A DNA stretch of 64,000 nucleotides from assembly GCF_004208415.1 (NCBI RefSeq), contig NZ_CP035758.1, forward strand, positions 7,812,001 through 7,876,000, in the 5' to 3' direction. The DNA comes from Ktedonosporobacter rubrisoli (GTDB taxonomy: Bacteria > Chloroflexota > Ktedonobacteria > Ktedonobacterales > Ktedonobacteraceae). A program made the position numbers and the translations under genes. The notes under the pieces were generated by a model. The model had not been told where the DNA came from. It saw nothing but the letters and a program-made list of their open reading frames with translations, and did no database searches. Below are positions 26,201 to 35,900 of this stretch, in pieces (position 1 is the first letter of the stretch; each line of letters opens with the position of its first letter).

Positions 26201-28257
26201 GGTGAGGGAGGCAATTGCTGATAGAGCGCGGTGGCCAGCACACTGACAGGGGCATCCTGACCAGTGAGGGCACGTAGAATGATCGCGTTATTGCTGCGCG
26301 CGCCGCAGCTCAAACATTTGTGCGGCTCTTGTCCCTCTTTCAACTTCAGATGATAAAGCGTAAGCGTGCCCTCTCCACACTGGCAGCCCTGTCGCTGGCT
26401 GTTAGAAAGGACTCCACAGCGCAGACAGAGCTGATACCTGATCTCGCGGCCGTAAGTTTCTGAGGTCTGTACCTCTCCCGACGTTGTAATCGTTTCGTCC
26501 TCGTCGATGCAACCGTTATACTCTCCCAACAGGAAATAAGCCGGTGGCATGGCTAGCTGCTCATCATTTCTGGCCAGCGTCTGGCTGAGAAGCAACTGCT
26601 GGGTGGATGGTGCTTCGAGCTGGCTGCCGACGATATAGGCTGCGCCGCAACGCATACAGGTAGCTAATTCAACAATCGTGTGCTGACATTCCGGACAGGT
26701 TTCGTGTCGATTCAGAAACAGGCGCGGTTCTTGATCGGCATGCCCAACCCTGTTCAGGCAGACAAAGACACCTTCCAGCGCCCTGACAAAGGCATGGTAG
26801 CGGGCTGGCAAGAGTGAAAGGCTATCGGGCTCGGGACGCGCTCTCACGGCCAAATTCACTAGCGCGATTAGCTTTTCGCTGGCTGCCGACTCATGAGGGA
26901 AAATTGCCTCTACAGCTTCCTCCAATAATAACGGTTCCTGACTTACCAGCTCGTGCAGGTGATGAATTCTTTGATCTCCGCATAGGAGCGCGTACAAAAA
27001 AGCATTGGTGGTATGCATGACGTGCTCTGTACTGCTAGCAGGCAAAGCTTGCCATTGGCTAAGAGCAGCCGAGCAGGCCTGAGCGAGTACAGCGGAGGGA
27101 ACAAGCGAGCTTGCAGAGGCGCGCAGTTGTGAGAGAAGTTCATATCTATCGGAGATGCCAGGGTTTAGCTCGTGCAGGCAGGCTTGCAGAGCTTGATAAA
27201 GCTGGCTTGAGCCTGCTCCCCAGATACTACCCAGTGCGGCTGAAGTCTGGCGTTGGGCAGCGATGATATCCTGGCGCATGGGATCTGCGGCTGACCATTC
27301 AAAGAGCTCGCCGAAGAGATTTGCGGCAAATTTGGCAGCCGCAGGAAAATCGCGACTACCCTGGCCGAGCGTGGCACTGGTAGCTATGCAGCGCAGCAAA
27401 TCTGGCTTACTCCCCACGATGCGTTCTTTCAAGCGGCGCAAGAGCATGGCCAGTTCGATGCCACTGGCCCCATCGTAGATATGCGCTTCGTCGAGCACGA
27501 TAAAGCGCCAGTATTGGCCCGTCTCGCCGTCGAAGAAATTGCAGTCTTCAGGGCGCAAGAGCAGATATTCCAACATCGCATAGTTGGTCAGGAGAATATG
27601 GGGTGGTTGAGTGCGCATCTTCTGTCGGCTCAGCAGCTCATTTGACAACAAGGGCTCGTAGGGAAATTGGGCCCGGAAGCGCTCTTCGGCCCGATTATTC
27701 TGCTCCTCGGTTTCTCCTGTGTAGCGCCCAAAGGTAATCGCGGGATAGTGCGCAAGAACATGGCGCAAACGCCTGAGCTGGTCGTTGGCCAGGGCATTCA
27801 TGGGATAGAGCAGCAGGGCGCGCACACCCGGTTTATGGAGCGTTCCTTGTTGCTCTTCTTGCAAGAGGTGATTGAGGATGGCCAGCAGGAAGGTCTCAGT
27901 TTTGCCTGAGCCTGTGCCAGTGGCGACAATGATATTGCGCTGCTGCTGTGCAATATGGGCAACAGCCAGATCTTGATGCAAATAGAGCTGACGCTCGTAG
28001 GGCAGTGCTGTTGAGCAGAGGGCCTTGAAGCGTGGATGAAGGATTCCCGCACTTACCAGTTGAGCAATGTTGCGGCCTTCCTCGAAAGGCGGCGCGGCCT
28101 CTAGAAAGGGACCTTTGACCAGCGTGCCAGGCTTGCAGGTCTCATGACGAAAGGCGCGCTGTAGGGCCTGATCCTGGAATGGCGAGAGCGTACGTAGATA
28201 GCGTAAATAGGTGGTACTGATAGTGTGCATCGTATTGACAGGGTTAAGTGTGCTCAT
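23299..28257 (-). CDS. DEAH-box helicase with zinc ribbons and DUF1998 (DruE-like defence protein)
   Basis: 1652 aa. Superfamily 2 motifs: Walker A ATGTGSGKTE (112-121), LYPMNALANDQ, DEAH (256-259) in LDEAHIYDGASGIELAMLLRR, SATLG, then far downstream TTFELGVDVGELQAVLMRN and QRAGRAGRR (about 1060-1095). Between the two lobes lie several CxxC zinc ribbons (about 520-545, 660-690). The C-terminus is DUF1998-like: PGGAGHVLRIAQ and CYECLRNYHNQPYHDELKRG (about residue 1620). This single-chain helicase plus DUF1998 layout matches DruE of Druantia systems better than the split DrmA/DrmB of DISARM. It starts 21 bases after the sigma-fusion gene with AAGGAGGAG before the ATG, so the two are one operon. 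It probably translocates on DNA during phage defence; this is inference from family. Confidence 0.82.
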   Translation of the reverse strand: MSTLNPVNTMHTISTTYLRYLRTLSPFQDQALQRAFRHETCKPGTLVKGPFLEAAPPFEEGRNIAQLVSAGILHPRFKALCSTALPYERQLYLHQDLAVAHIAQQQRNIIVATGTGSGKTETFLLAILNHLLQEEQQGTLHKPGVRALLLYPMNALANDQLRRLRHVLAHYPAITFGRYTGETEEQNNRAEERFRAQFPYEPLLSNELLSRQKMRTQPPHILLTNYAMLEYLLLRPEDCNFFDGETGQYWRFIVLDEAHIYDGASGIELAMLLRRLKERIVGSKPDLLRCIATSATLGQGSRDFPAAAKFAANLFGELFEWSAADPMRQDIIAAQRQTSAALGSIWGAGSSQLYQALQACLHELNPGISDRYELLSQLRASASSLVPSAVLAQACSAALSQWQALPASSTEHVMHTTNAFLYALLCGDQRIHHLHELVSQEPLLLEEAVEAIFPHESAASEKLIALVNLAVRARPEPDSLSLLPARYHAFVRALEGVFVCLNRVGHADQEPRLFLNRHETCPECQHTIVELATCMRCGAAYIVGSQLEAPSTQQLLLSQTLARNDEQLAMPPAYFLLGEYNGCIDEDETITTSGEVQTSETYGREIRYQLCLRCGVLSNSQRQGCQCGEGTLTLYHLKLKEGQEPHKCLSCGARSNNAIILRALTGQDAPVSVLATALYQQLPPSPDPSAADLPGEGRKLLVFSDSRQDAAFFAPYIKRTYNQMLHRHLILQALLSDPDGRCGELRLQDTVSRLHKAAERTGMFTQHQSRDERRHTVRTWLMQEFIAFDRTLSLEGVGLLQFRLVRPERWRPPTLLQAAPWNLSEEECWNLSALLLNTLRQQGVTTFLEGIDPRDEEFAPRNKTFHMRKEQADNRMGILSWLPTRGSNRRLELLERLLAYCAPDLSQQERKRFALEALDGLWKQFTTPGPIWRDHIISSSLPKCGIVYQLSHEFWEMVPLTGAQVVYRCNRCQAYSPLSLKALCTTLGCQGRLEACTLADLEREDNHYRKLYLTMPAIPLSAQEHTAQWTSDEAGKVQERFVRGELNLLSCSTTFELGVDVGELQAVLMRNVPPTTANYVQRAGRAGRRTDSAAFALTYAQRRSHDLTHYSNPRNIIAGHIDSPRITLENEKIIRRHMQAVLFAAFFRQLYEQEMRDFRGLGSFFQPGENQRPGTGLFIAYAQTQPAQVLAALRRIVPANMHEKMSLADWRWLRTAIGDGLLDLLERVDAEVIDDLTTYHNEEMAASAQGNYKLSERYQSIIRTIRNRPLLGFLASRNLLPKYGFPTDVVELKTDHLLDPTASRIQLERDLRIAIAEYAPRAEVVAANHIWVSGGLYKLPNRGWPAYQYSICPNCKRFIKRKVEESVPRICSCGGPLHLHGTFVIPEFGFVAAPGKIQRAGDKRPLRLYSSRVYFSEYATSQQEATTPTFERVEELSNEELEVSYYSSHLGRLALVNEGIDRRGFRICQHCGFAEITPAAPVAGKSRRTARPSSHINPRTNKPCEGLIETLRLGHEFLTDVVEIRFDGHLARTADTRLWRSLLYALMEGAAQALSIRRDDLDGTLYYPNNSNPPALMIFDNVPGGAGHVLRIAQALAAVFAAANERVSHNCCGAETSCYECLRNYHNQPYHDELKRGLVQSFLQHVQTLALL

Positions 28258-28278
28258 CCCTTGCTCCTCCTTGTGGGC

Positions 28279-31200
28279 TTAGGCATCAGCTTTAGCTGAT
28301 ACTCTTCTTGCTACTTTCTTTGTTACGGTAATACCCAGGCTAGCCCTCAATTTCTTTAAGGCTCTTTCCTCTATTTGACGGACGCGTTCTCGGGTGAGCT
28401 GCATTTCTTGCCCGAGCTGTTCAAGCGTCAAGTTTGTCTCATCGCCAAGTCCGAAGCGCCGCTCCAGAATATAGCGCTCACGACGATCAAGCTTAGAAAG
28501 CAATTGCTCAACAAGCTCTTGCATTGCTATAGCATTGAGGGATTCCTGGGGATCAGCTTCTTCGTTCACAATGAGGTCGCCGAAGCTATTTTCTTCGTCA
28601 TCTCCCAGGGGGGTGTCCAGCGATTTGTGCTCCTGATCGAATGCTTGCAGCTCTTGCACTTTTTCGGGGCTTATGTCAAGGCGCTCGGCCAATTGGCTAA
28701 GCGTGGGCTCATGCGAAAGTTCATACATAAGTTCTTGCCTGGCGCGCTTGAGGCGCGAGATTTCATCATGTATATGGACAGGGAGCCGTATCAGCCGTTT
28801 CTTTTCGGCGAAGGAGCGGGTGATGGCCTGGCGTATCCACCAGGTAGCGTAGGTTGAGAAGTGGTATCCAAGGGCGGGATCAAATTTTTCGACGGCGCGC
28901 ATCAGGCCTATATTGCCTTCCTGGATGATATCGAGGAACTCCATGCCACGATTCATATACTTTTTGGCAATGCTGACAACCAGGCGCAAATTACAATTGG
29001 TCAATTCTCGGAAAGCCTCTTTGCCTTGCTCGCTCAGCCTGGCCAGATAGGCATCAGGCTCTGGCCCTATCTCCAACTGCTCATCTGCCCGCTTGCCCTG
29101 TTGCTGCAGGCGGGCCAGATGGCGTTCTCGCTCTGGTCGCAATAATGGGTACCTGCCAATTTCCAGCAAATATTGGCGGGCGCTATCCAGCACTAATTTG
29201 GGTAGCCAACCATAGAGCTCGTCAATATCTAACATGGCTTGGGTATCGCTAATCTGAGCCTCGCTATTGCGCTCTCGTACGCGCAAACCGGCTTCTAGTA
29301 ACAGAGAGAATATTTCGGCTTTGATGTGTACATCTCGGTCAAGCCTGGGTTCGAGTAGGACCAACTCGGCTAGATCAATACTGCCATACATATGCAGCTC
29401 GTTGAGGATGTGTGAGAGGCCGGTACCAGGAACCAGATAATCGAGCAGCTTTTCGAAATGCCAGCGCGTTTGCTGGTCCTGCTGTAAGCTATAGCCTGCG
29501 GCCAGGGCTAGTAGGCGGAGAGGGGCCTTGCTTAGCTGATGCTGAAAGCTGGTGAAGATCTCGCGAGGTAGCGCATTGTTCTCCTGCTCAAGCAGGACGA
29601 GCAGGGCTTCAAACAACATGCGGGTGTGTTGGGCTTGATAATGCTCTCTCAGCTTATCCAGGAGACGCAGGCGAATGGGGGTATCTGGAATAGCCAGGAA
29701 GCGTTCCAAGATACCCTCGACGGTGTATGGCAGTTGGGCCAGGTAGCTATGTGGCTCTTGTTCGATCCCCAGCATGATATCGGTTGTTCCCACAGCCTGT
29801 AGCGCCGGCCGGGTTCCGTTTGAGGCGAGCCAGGGATCGATGAGGGCAATTTCGGCACGATATGGCCCGGGCGAGAGAGCTTCCAGGTCAATTTCAAAGC
29901 TGTACTCGTCCTGGGCCTCGTCTGCAATAGGGAAGCTAGCAGCTGGTTGCCAGGGATGCCAGAGCGACCAGAGACGTAGATGGCGATTCCGGAGATGCCG
30001 TTCGCCGTGCCAGGAGAGCAGGAGCAGCCAGGTCCGATCAACCAGGCAGCTCTCGATGTTGAGATTGGTTAGCTCTAGAGATTGAGTATAGCGCAGGACA
30101 GGGAGACGCACGGCCTTGCTGCGCTCGGGGAGTCCGCTCAGCTCCAATTCGACGAGGACATGGCCCTCGCGACTGCTGCGAATGCTATCCAGGGCCTCCC
30201 CGAGAGGGAAGGTGAGCCATTTGTGAAATTTGCCTCGCGCTGATACGATCTGTGGTGGCTCGCTCTGGCTGTAGTGTACCACTAGCCTGCTGCTGAGGCC
30301 GGTTAGATTCAGGCCTGGCGAGATAGAGACAAGGAGACGTGCTGCTGTAGCTTGCTCAAGCTGGGCCCTGGGTTGGGACAGGACAGAACTTTGCCAGGCC
30401 TCCTCTTTAAGGATGTTCTGTGGCGCGTCTATAACCGTCCACTGTAGTAGCGGTAAGGGCAAGGTCATGGGAATGCGCAACTGGGTCGCGCCGTGTTGGC
30501 GGCATATGTGCAGAGTAATCTGGCTGTAGATCGCTGGTACCAAAACACTATAATGTCCGGGACGGCTGGCCTCGATCTGCAGGTTTTCCTGCCCGGCACT
30601 TTCAAGCTCAAGTTCAGGGCTTGTTGTGATGGCGAGGTGAGGAGATGGAAAGTGACCGCTCTGATCAGGCAGGCGTAAGCTGTGCTCGGCTGCAATCTGG
30701 ATATCCAGGGCGGAGACGAGGGCGATTGTGAAGCTGGTATCGCGCCCTAAAGGACCGCGTAAGGCGATCTCATAAAGGCCAGATGGTTCTTGCGGAAAGA
30801 GGGAACTTGCCGCTAAGGAGATCTTCAGGGTATCCTGTTCGATAGTGTTGACAAGTTCTACCACAGGCCAGGTCTGGACCTGCGTGCCCTCAACCCGCTT
30901 TTTGATGGTGAGAAACCAGCGCCGAGCCTCGATGTCAGGGTCACGCAAGGGAGGAAGCGGGATATGGATTTCGGGAGGTGCGCCTATGAAAATACGTGGC
31001 TCATCGTGTAGGTGGAGCAGATTGAGGACTTCACGGCCCTCCAGGCGGGGCTGCAGTTGCGCAAGATCTGGCTCAACGGCAAGGCTAACCGCTCCGATAG
31101 TTACAGTTGTGGCGCCGCTGAGATCCCAGGCTTCGGCCTGATAAGCCTCCCATGCTCCTGCCAGCGGTGGGAAGGTTTCGCGCTTTTGCCCGCCTATAAT

Positions 31201-32319
31201 ATCCAGCTTGCTGGCCTGAGGAAAGAGGAGCCAGAGCAGGCGGGCTGGCAGGCTGTCGTGCAGTTGTAATAATGAATTGCTTTCAGGATCAAAGGCCAGC
31301 AGGGGTTGTTCACCTGTGACGCCGAGAAAGTGCCAGCTGCGCTTGAACCCTGGCAGGCTGAAGGTGATGCAGTAAGCTGCGGCCGGGGAGGCCAGTTCTA
31401 GCAGCTCAGGCTTGGTCTCCCAGTGATCGCTACGCCAGTTGAGTGCGAAGGGCACTTGCGTCTCGGGCTGCTGGTCGGCTTGGATCAGCCATACGCCTTG
31501 CTCTGGACTGAGCGTTGAAGGGATAGCCTGGGCGGGCAGTTCGATGAATAAGTTTTCGCTCCAGGGGTCCAGTATGATGGAGGGCTTGCTCAAGCGCACT
31601 TTTGTGCTCTGTTGGGCCGTAGCTTGCTGCCTGACCCAATGGAAATAAGCTGTAACAACGCGCTCGGGAAGGCCCGATTCGGCAGATCTGGGCAAAGTCT
31701 GGTGTTCCAGATAGGCATAACCCATATCGAGGCAGCGGGCAACGAAATCTACAGACAGCTTGCCACCAAATTGGAGAAAACGGTGAATCGGTTTGTCTAC
31801 CGAGGTATGGGAACCTGTTTCCAACCAGGTGGCAATAATCTCCTGGGCAGAGGCGCCATAGAGATCGGGGTGTAGGAGGGCAGGCTGGAGAATGTGGGTA
31901 AAGAAGTCGGTTAATGAATAGGTGGGGATGCCTCCATGTAAGAGGATAACGTCTACATATTTGCGCCCGCCCAGACCCACGAAGGCGGGTAGATGATGCT
32001 CATCCAGAAAGTTAGCGAAAAACTTGCGGAGAAACTGTTCATTTGCCCCGCTAAGTTCTACGTCTGGGATGATATTAGACCAATAATTGCCTTCTTGATA
32101 GCCTTCGATACCACGGGCTACCATATAGGCGGCGAGACTAGCGGGATATCTTTCAGCTAAGCAGCGCAGTGCCCTGGCTGAACCAGATTGCTTGGATAGC
32201 TTGATAACCGCGTTGCCAAACTGCTCTATCCAATCCGGCGCGAAATCTAGCTCACCTAATAACTCTACATACTCGATTCTCTCACATAGCTCTTGTTCAA
32301 ATACCGCCCACGTTTGCAT
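28279..32319 (-). CDS. DruH-like (STY4851-type) large protein fused to a complete sigma-70 factor
   Basis: One uninterrupted 1346-codon frame. Residues 1-1040 have no enzyme motif: a helical start (AERYPASLAAYMVARGIEGYQEGNYW; ILLHGGIPTYSLTDFF near 122-137) then mostly beta-rich segments ending SGLYEIALRGPLG- or GPYRAEIALIDPW-like, then a helical linker (about 870-1040). Length, HGGIP-type motif and position before a DruE-like helicase suggest the DruH family, from memory only. Residues 1045-1346 are a full group-2-type sigma factor: region 1.2 (DSARQYLLEIGRYPLL), 2.1-2.4 (NLRLVVSIAKKY, DIIQEGNIGLMRAVEKFD, FSTYATWWIRQAI), 3 (RLIRLPVHIHDEISRL), and 4 (LDRRERYILERRFGL, LEQLGQEMQLTRERVRQIEERALKKL). 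Region 1.1 is absent. The sigma part shows no decayed residues, so promoter binding should be intact. The AGGAGA before ATG 32319 sets the start. Confidence 0.85.
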   Translation of the reverse strand: MQTWAVFEQELCERIEYVELLGELDFAPDWIEQFGNAVIKLSKQSGSARALRCLAERYPASLAAYMVARGIEGYQEGNYWSNIIPDVELSGANEQFLRKFFANFLDEHHLPAFVGLGGRKYVDVILLHGGIPTYSLTDFFTHILQPALLHPDLYGASAQEIIATWLETGSHTSVDKPIHRFLQFGGKLSVDFVARCLDMGYAYLEHQTLPRSAESGLPERVVTAYFHWVRQQATAQQSTKVRLSKPSIILDPWSENLFIELPAQAIPSTLSPEQGVWLIQADQQPETQVPFALNWRSDHWETKPELLELASPAAAYCITFSLPGFKRSWHFLGVTGEQPLLAFDPESNSLLQLHDSLPARLLWLLFPQASKLDIIGGQKRETFPPLAGAWEAYQAEAWDLSGATTVTIGAVSLAVEPDLAQLQPRLEGREVLNLLHLHDEPRIFIGAPPEIHIPLPPLRDPDIEARRWFLTIKKRVEGTQVQTWPVVELVNTIEQDTLKISLAASSLFPQEPSGLYEIALRGPLGRDTSFTIALVSALDIQIAAEHSLRLPDQSGHFPSPHLAITTSPELELESAGQENLQIEASRPGHYSVLVPAIYSQITLHICRQHGATQLRIPMTLPLPLLQWTVIDAPQNILKEEAWQSSVLSQPRAQLEQATAARLLVSISPGLNLTGLSSRLVVHYSQSEPPQIVSARGKFHKWLTFPLGEALDSIRSSREGHVLVELELSGLPERSKAVRLPVLRYTQSLELTNLNIESCLVDRTWLLLLSWHGERHLRNRHLRLWSLWHPWQPAASFPIADEAQDEYSFEIDLEALSPGPYRAEIALIDPWLASNGTRPALQAVGTTDIMLGIEQEPHSYLAQLPYTVEGILERFLAIPDTPIRLRLLDKLREHYQAQHTRMLFEALLVLLEQENNALPREIFTSFQHQLSKAPLRLLALAAGYSLQQDQQTRWHFEKLLDYLVPGTGLSHILNELHMYGSIDLAELVLLEPRLDRDVHIKAEIFSLLLEAGLRVRERNSEAQISDTQAMLDIDELYGWLPKLVLDSARQYLLEIGRYPLLRPERERHLARLQQQGKRADEQLEIGPEPDAYLARLSEQGKEAFRELTNCNLRLVVSIAKKYMNRGMEFLDIIQEGNIGLMRAVEKFDPALGYHFSTYATWWIRQAITRSFAEKKRLIRLPVHIHDEISRLKRARQELMYELSHEPTLSQLAERLDISPEKVQELQAFDQEHKSLDTPLGDDEENSFGDLIVNEEADPQESLNAIAMQELVEQLLSKLDRRERYILERRFGLGDETNLTLEQLGQEMQLTRERVRQIEERALKKLRASLGITVTKKVARRVSAKADA

Positions 32320-32462
32320 TTTGTGATATTTCTCCTATTTTATGGCTGATAAGACCTATATGAAGATAGTATTGCTGATATACGTGTGTTTTATCCTGTT
32401 AAGCGAAGCTATGATTCTGGTTGGACATTACCATTTTTATAGTAATAGGTATTAAGAGCCTG

Positions 32463-32491
32463 ATCATAGCAAACATTATCTAATAAGTCAA
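32463..32491 (-). promoter_or_regulatory. Promoter of the sigma-fusion/helicase operon
   Basis: On the minus strand, TTGACT (32491-32486), 17 bp, TATGAT (32468-32463). Predicted start near 32456 leaves a leader of about 135 bases before the ATG at 32319. The boxes are of the housekeeping sigma type, the class a group-2 sigma domain would also be expected to read. Confidence 0.65.
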
Positions 32492-32525
32492 TAACTTGTA
32501 TCTCTTCTTAAACTACTAAAGCTTG

Positions 32526-32547
32526 AAATTCCTTGAACACGGAATTT
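32526..32547. promoter_or_regulatory. Inverted repeat upstream of the sigma-fusion promoter
   Basis: AAATTCC (32526-32532) and GGAATTT (32541-32547), perfect 7-bp arms with an 8-base gap, about 35 bases upstream of the -35 box on the minus strand. Position suits an activator site. Confidence 0.35.
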
Positions 32548-32614
32548 AGCTGTAGCGGCAGGCTTGCTGTCTTGGCATCATTCAACAATAATTCGGCCTG
32601 TGCTGCTAATTATG

Positions 32615-32639
32615 TTTTTCCTTTGCAGGCAAGGAAAAA
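32615..32639. promoter_or_regulatory. Second inverted repeat between the divergent defence operons
   Basis: TTTTTCCTT (32615-32623) and AAGGAAAAA (32631-32639), perfect 9-bp arms around 7 bases. It lies midway in the 632-bp gap. No gene is supported anywhere in 32320-32951, and no convincing promoter was found for the rightward operon. Confidence 0.4.
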
Positions 32640-32951
32640 TGCTGGAAATTATGTACTATTTTTGTTGTCTCTTCAACCTTTCATCTAGCTCATACCCGAT
32701 TTCGACAATGTTAGGAGTTGTATATGATAGCTGAGCTTCTTGTCTTCCGGCTGGTGTCCAGAGATAGAAAAACGAGCCTTGAGCAACTTTTTTTATGCTT
32801 TCTTTATGCGTGAAGCTCTGCTATGCGTTACACTAGATAGGGTTTATTGCCATTTTTGCTCCTTGAGAATCAATAAAATCCCGAGCAGTTGCTGATGTTT
32901 TATCTGTTTAATTTGGCTTTGTGTTTTTCTCGTGTAGTGAGGGAGTAGAGT

Positions 32952-35900
32952 ATGGTACCTTTGGAATCGTTGGTTCCCGGGGCGCTGGTGAAGGGCATCT
33001 TGCCGCAAGCTACTGTCTTGCTGGTAAGCGTCGTCCGCCATGGGGATATCGGGGTTGAGCTGGTGTATAAGGATAGTAGCGGTCAGGTGGGTAGTGAGTT
33101 AGTATATCAGGATGACCTGGTGCGTCTGGAGATTGTGCCCGCCGGTCTCTCCTGGAGCTTTAGCGCCGATGGGAGCCTGTTTCGTCTCGTCTCGGAAGCC
33201 TACCGTATCAGTCTCGCCTATTTATTTGATCCCCTGGTAGCCGTTCACACCTCTCTGGTTGAGCCTTTACCACACCAGATCACCGCGGTTTATGAGGCCA
33301 TGCTGAGCAAACAACCGCTGCGTTTTTTGCTGGCTGATGATCCTGGCGCGGGCAAAACAGTTATGACGGGCTTGCTGATTAAAGAGCTTTTGTTGCGCGG
33401 CGATCTGCACCGCTGCCTGATCGTTGCTCCCGGCAATCTGGTTGAGCAGTGGCAGGATGAGCTCTATCAGCGCTTTCACCTGACCTTTGAAATCCTGAGC
33501 CGCGAGCGCCTTGAGGCTTCGGTTTCGGGCAATATGTTGGCGGAGCTGCCTCTGTGTATTGCACGCCTTGATAAGCTCTCGCGCGATGATGCCTTGCGGG
33601 AAAGGCTGGCCCAGACCGAGTGGGATCTGATTGTGGTAGATGAGGCGCATAAGATGTCGGCCTCCTTCTTTGGCGACGAGATTAAGTATACGAAGCGCTA
33701 TCAGCTGGGCGAACTCCTGGGCAAGCTTACGCGGCATTTTCTCCTGCTCACGGCCACACCTCATAACGGCAAAGAGGAAGACTTTCAACTTTTTCTGCGC
33801 TTGCTGGATACTGACCGCTTTGAGGGCCGTTTTCGTGGGGGCGTGCGTAAGGTCGATGTTAGCGATTTGATGCGCCACCTGGTCAAGGAGCAGCTCTATC
33901 GCCTTGACGGCACGAAGCTCTTCCCTGAACGCCTGGCCTATACCATCAACTATGCCCTCTCTCCTCTGGAACACAGCCTCTATAACGAAGTGACGGAGTA
34001 TGTGCGTCAGGAATTTAATCGTGCGGACACCTGGGGCAAGCATGGGCGCAAGGGCACTGTCGGCTTTGCCCTGACGATCCTGCAGCGTCGCCTGGCTTCG
34101 TCTCCCGAGGCGATTTATCAATCCTTGAAGCGCAGACGCGAGCGTCTGCAGCAGCGGATTCAGGACTTGCGCCAGGAGCGGCAAGAACGCGCGGCGGCTA
34201 TGGAGCTCTGGTCCGATCAGCCGCTCTTCTCGGCTGAGGAGCTTGAGGAGATGGATGAGGTTCCCGGTGCTGAGCTGGAAGCTGTGGAGGAACAGGTTGT
34301 CGATCAGGCCTCGGCGGCGCATACGATTGCCGAGCTAGAGATGGAGATTAGCACGCTGCAGCGCCTGGAGGAGCTGGCCTTTCAGGTGCGCTGTAGTGGA
34401 GCGGATCGTAAGTGGGAGGAACTGGCCAGCCTGCTGCAAGAGCACGCTGAGATGTTTGATCGCCAGGGCTATCGGCGCAAGCTGGTGATCTTTACTGAGC
34501 ACCGCGATACACTCAATTATTTAACTGAACGCATGCGTACGCTGCTGGGACGCGAGGAAGTGGTGGTGACGATCCACGGCGGGCTGAAACGCGAGGAGAG
34601 GGTCAGGGCACAAGAAGCGTTTACGCAGGATAAACAGGTGTTGATTCTTGTGGCGACCGATGCGGCCGGTGAGGGCATCAATCTGCAGCGCGCACACTTG
34701 ATGGTAAATTACGATCTGCCCTGGAATCCGAACCGCCTTGAGCAGCGCTTCGGGCGCATCCATCGCATTGGCCAGACTGAAGTATGCCATCTGTGGAATC
34801 TTGTGGCGGCCGAGACGCGCGAGGGCGAGGTATTCCATACGTTGCTCAAGAAGCTAGAGGAGGAGCGCGAGGCTCTAGGTGGGCGCGTCTTCGATGTGCT
34901 GGGCCGCGTGCAGTTTGCTAAGCAGCCCTTGCGCGAGCTAATTATCAAGGCCATTCGCTATGGGGATCAGCCAGCCGTGCGCGCCAACCTTACGCGCGTG
35001 GTCGATGAGGCTCTCGATCATCGTCACCTGCGCAAGCTGCTCGATGAGAACGCTTTGACGCATGAAGTCCTGGATGTCGTGCGCGTGCATCAGATCCGCG
35101 CGGAGATGGAGCGGGCGGCCGCACGGCGTCTTCAGCCGCATTTCATTGCCTCATTTTTCCTGCAGGCGCTCAAGCGTCTGGGTGGTAGATGGTACGAGCG
35201 GGAGTCGCAGCGTTATGAGATTACGCACGTTCCTGCGCAGATTCGCAATCGCACCGCCCTGCATACCAGCCGCACGCCAATTTTACAGCGCTACGAGCGC
35301 GTCGTCTTTGAAAAGGAGCGCATTCTTCTGCCGGACAAGCCGCAGGCGACCCTGGTCTGTCCCGGCCATCCCTTGCTGGATAGCGTGATTGAGCTCTTGT
35401 TGTCTCAGCATCGCGATGCGTTGGCGCAAGGTACGGTGCTGGTCGATGCCAGCGACGAGGGCCAGGAGGCGCGCGTGCTCTTCTATCTGGAGCACACGAT
35501 TCAGGATGCCAGCCTTGATACCAACGGGAAGCGGCGCGCCGTGTCTCGCCAGCTGCAATTTGTCGAGATCAATGCGCGCGATGAGATTCGCGCGGCCGGC
35601 TATGCGCCCTTCCTGGATTATCGGCCCTTGCGTGAAGAGGAGCAAGCCTTGATTGCGCAGGTGCGCGGCGCGCCCTGGCTGGCCCAGGATCTAGAGAAGC
35701 GCGTGCGCGATTATGCGATCAGGCAGCTGGTTCCGCGCCACTTGAGCGAAGTGAAGAAGCGACGCGAGGAGCAGGTTGATAAGACATATCGGGCCGTGAA
35801 TGAGCGCCTGACCCGAGAGATCAGTTACTGGGATAATCGGGCCGTGCAGCTGCAAAGCCAGGAGGCGGCCGGCAAGACCAACGCGCGCCTCAATTCGCAG

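Noticed and set aside
32844..33041. 65-codon leftward frame overlapping the SNF2 gene start
   Set aside because: Gln-rich sequence in A/T-rich DNA antisense to a well-supported start; no ribosome site.
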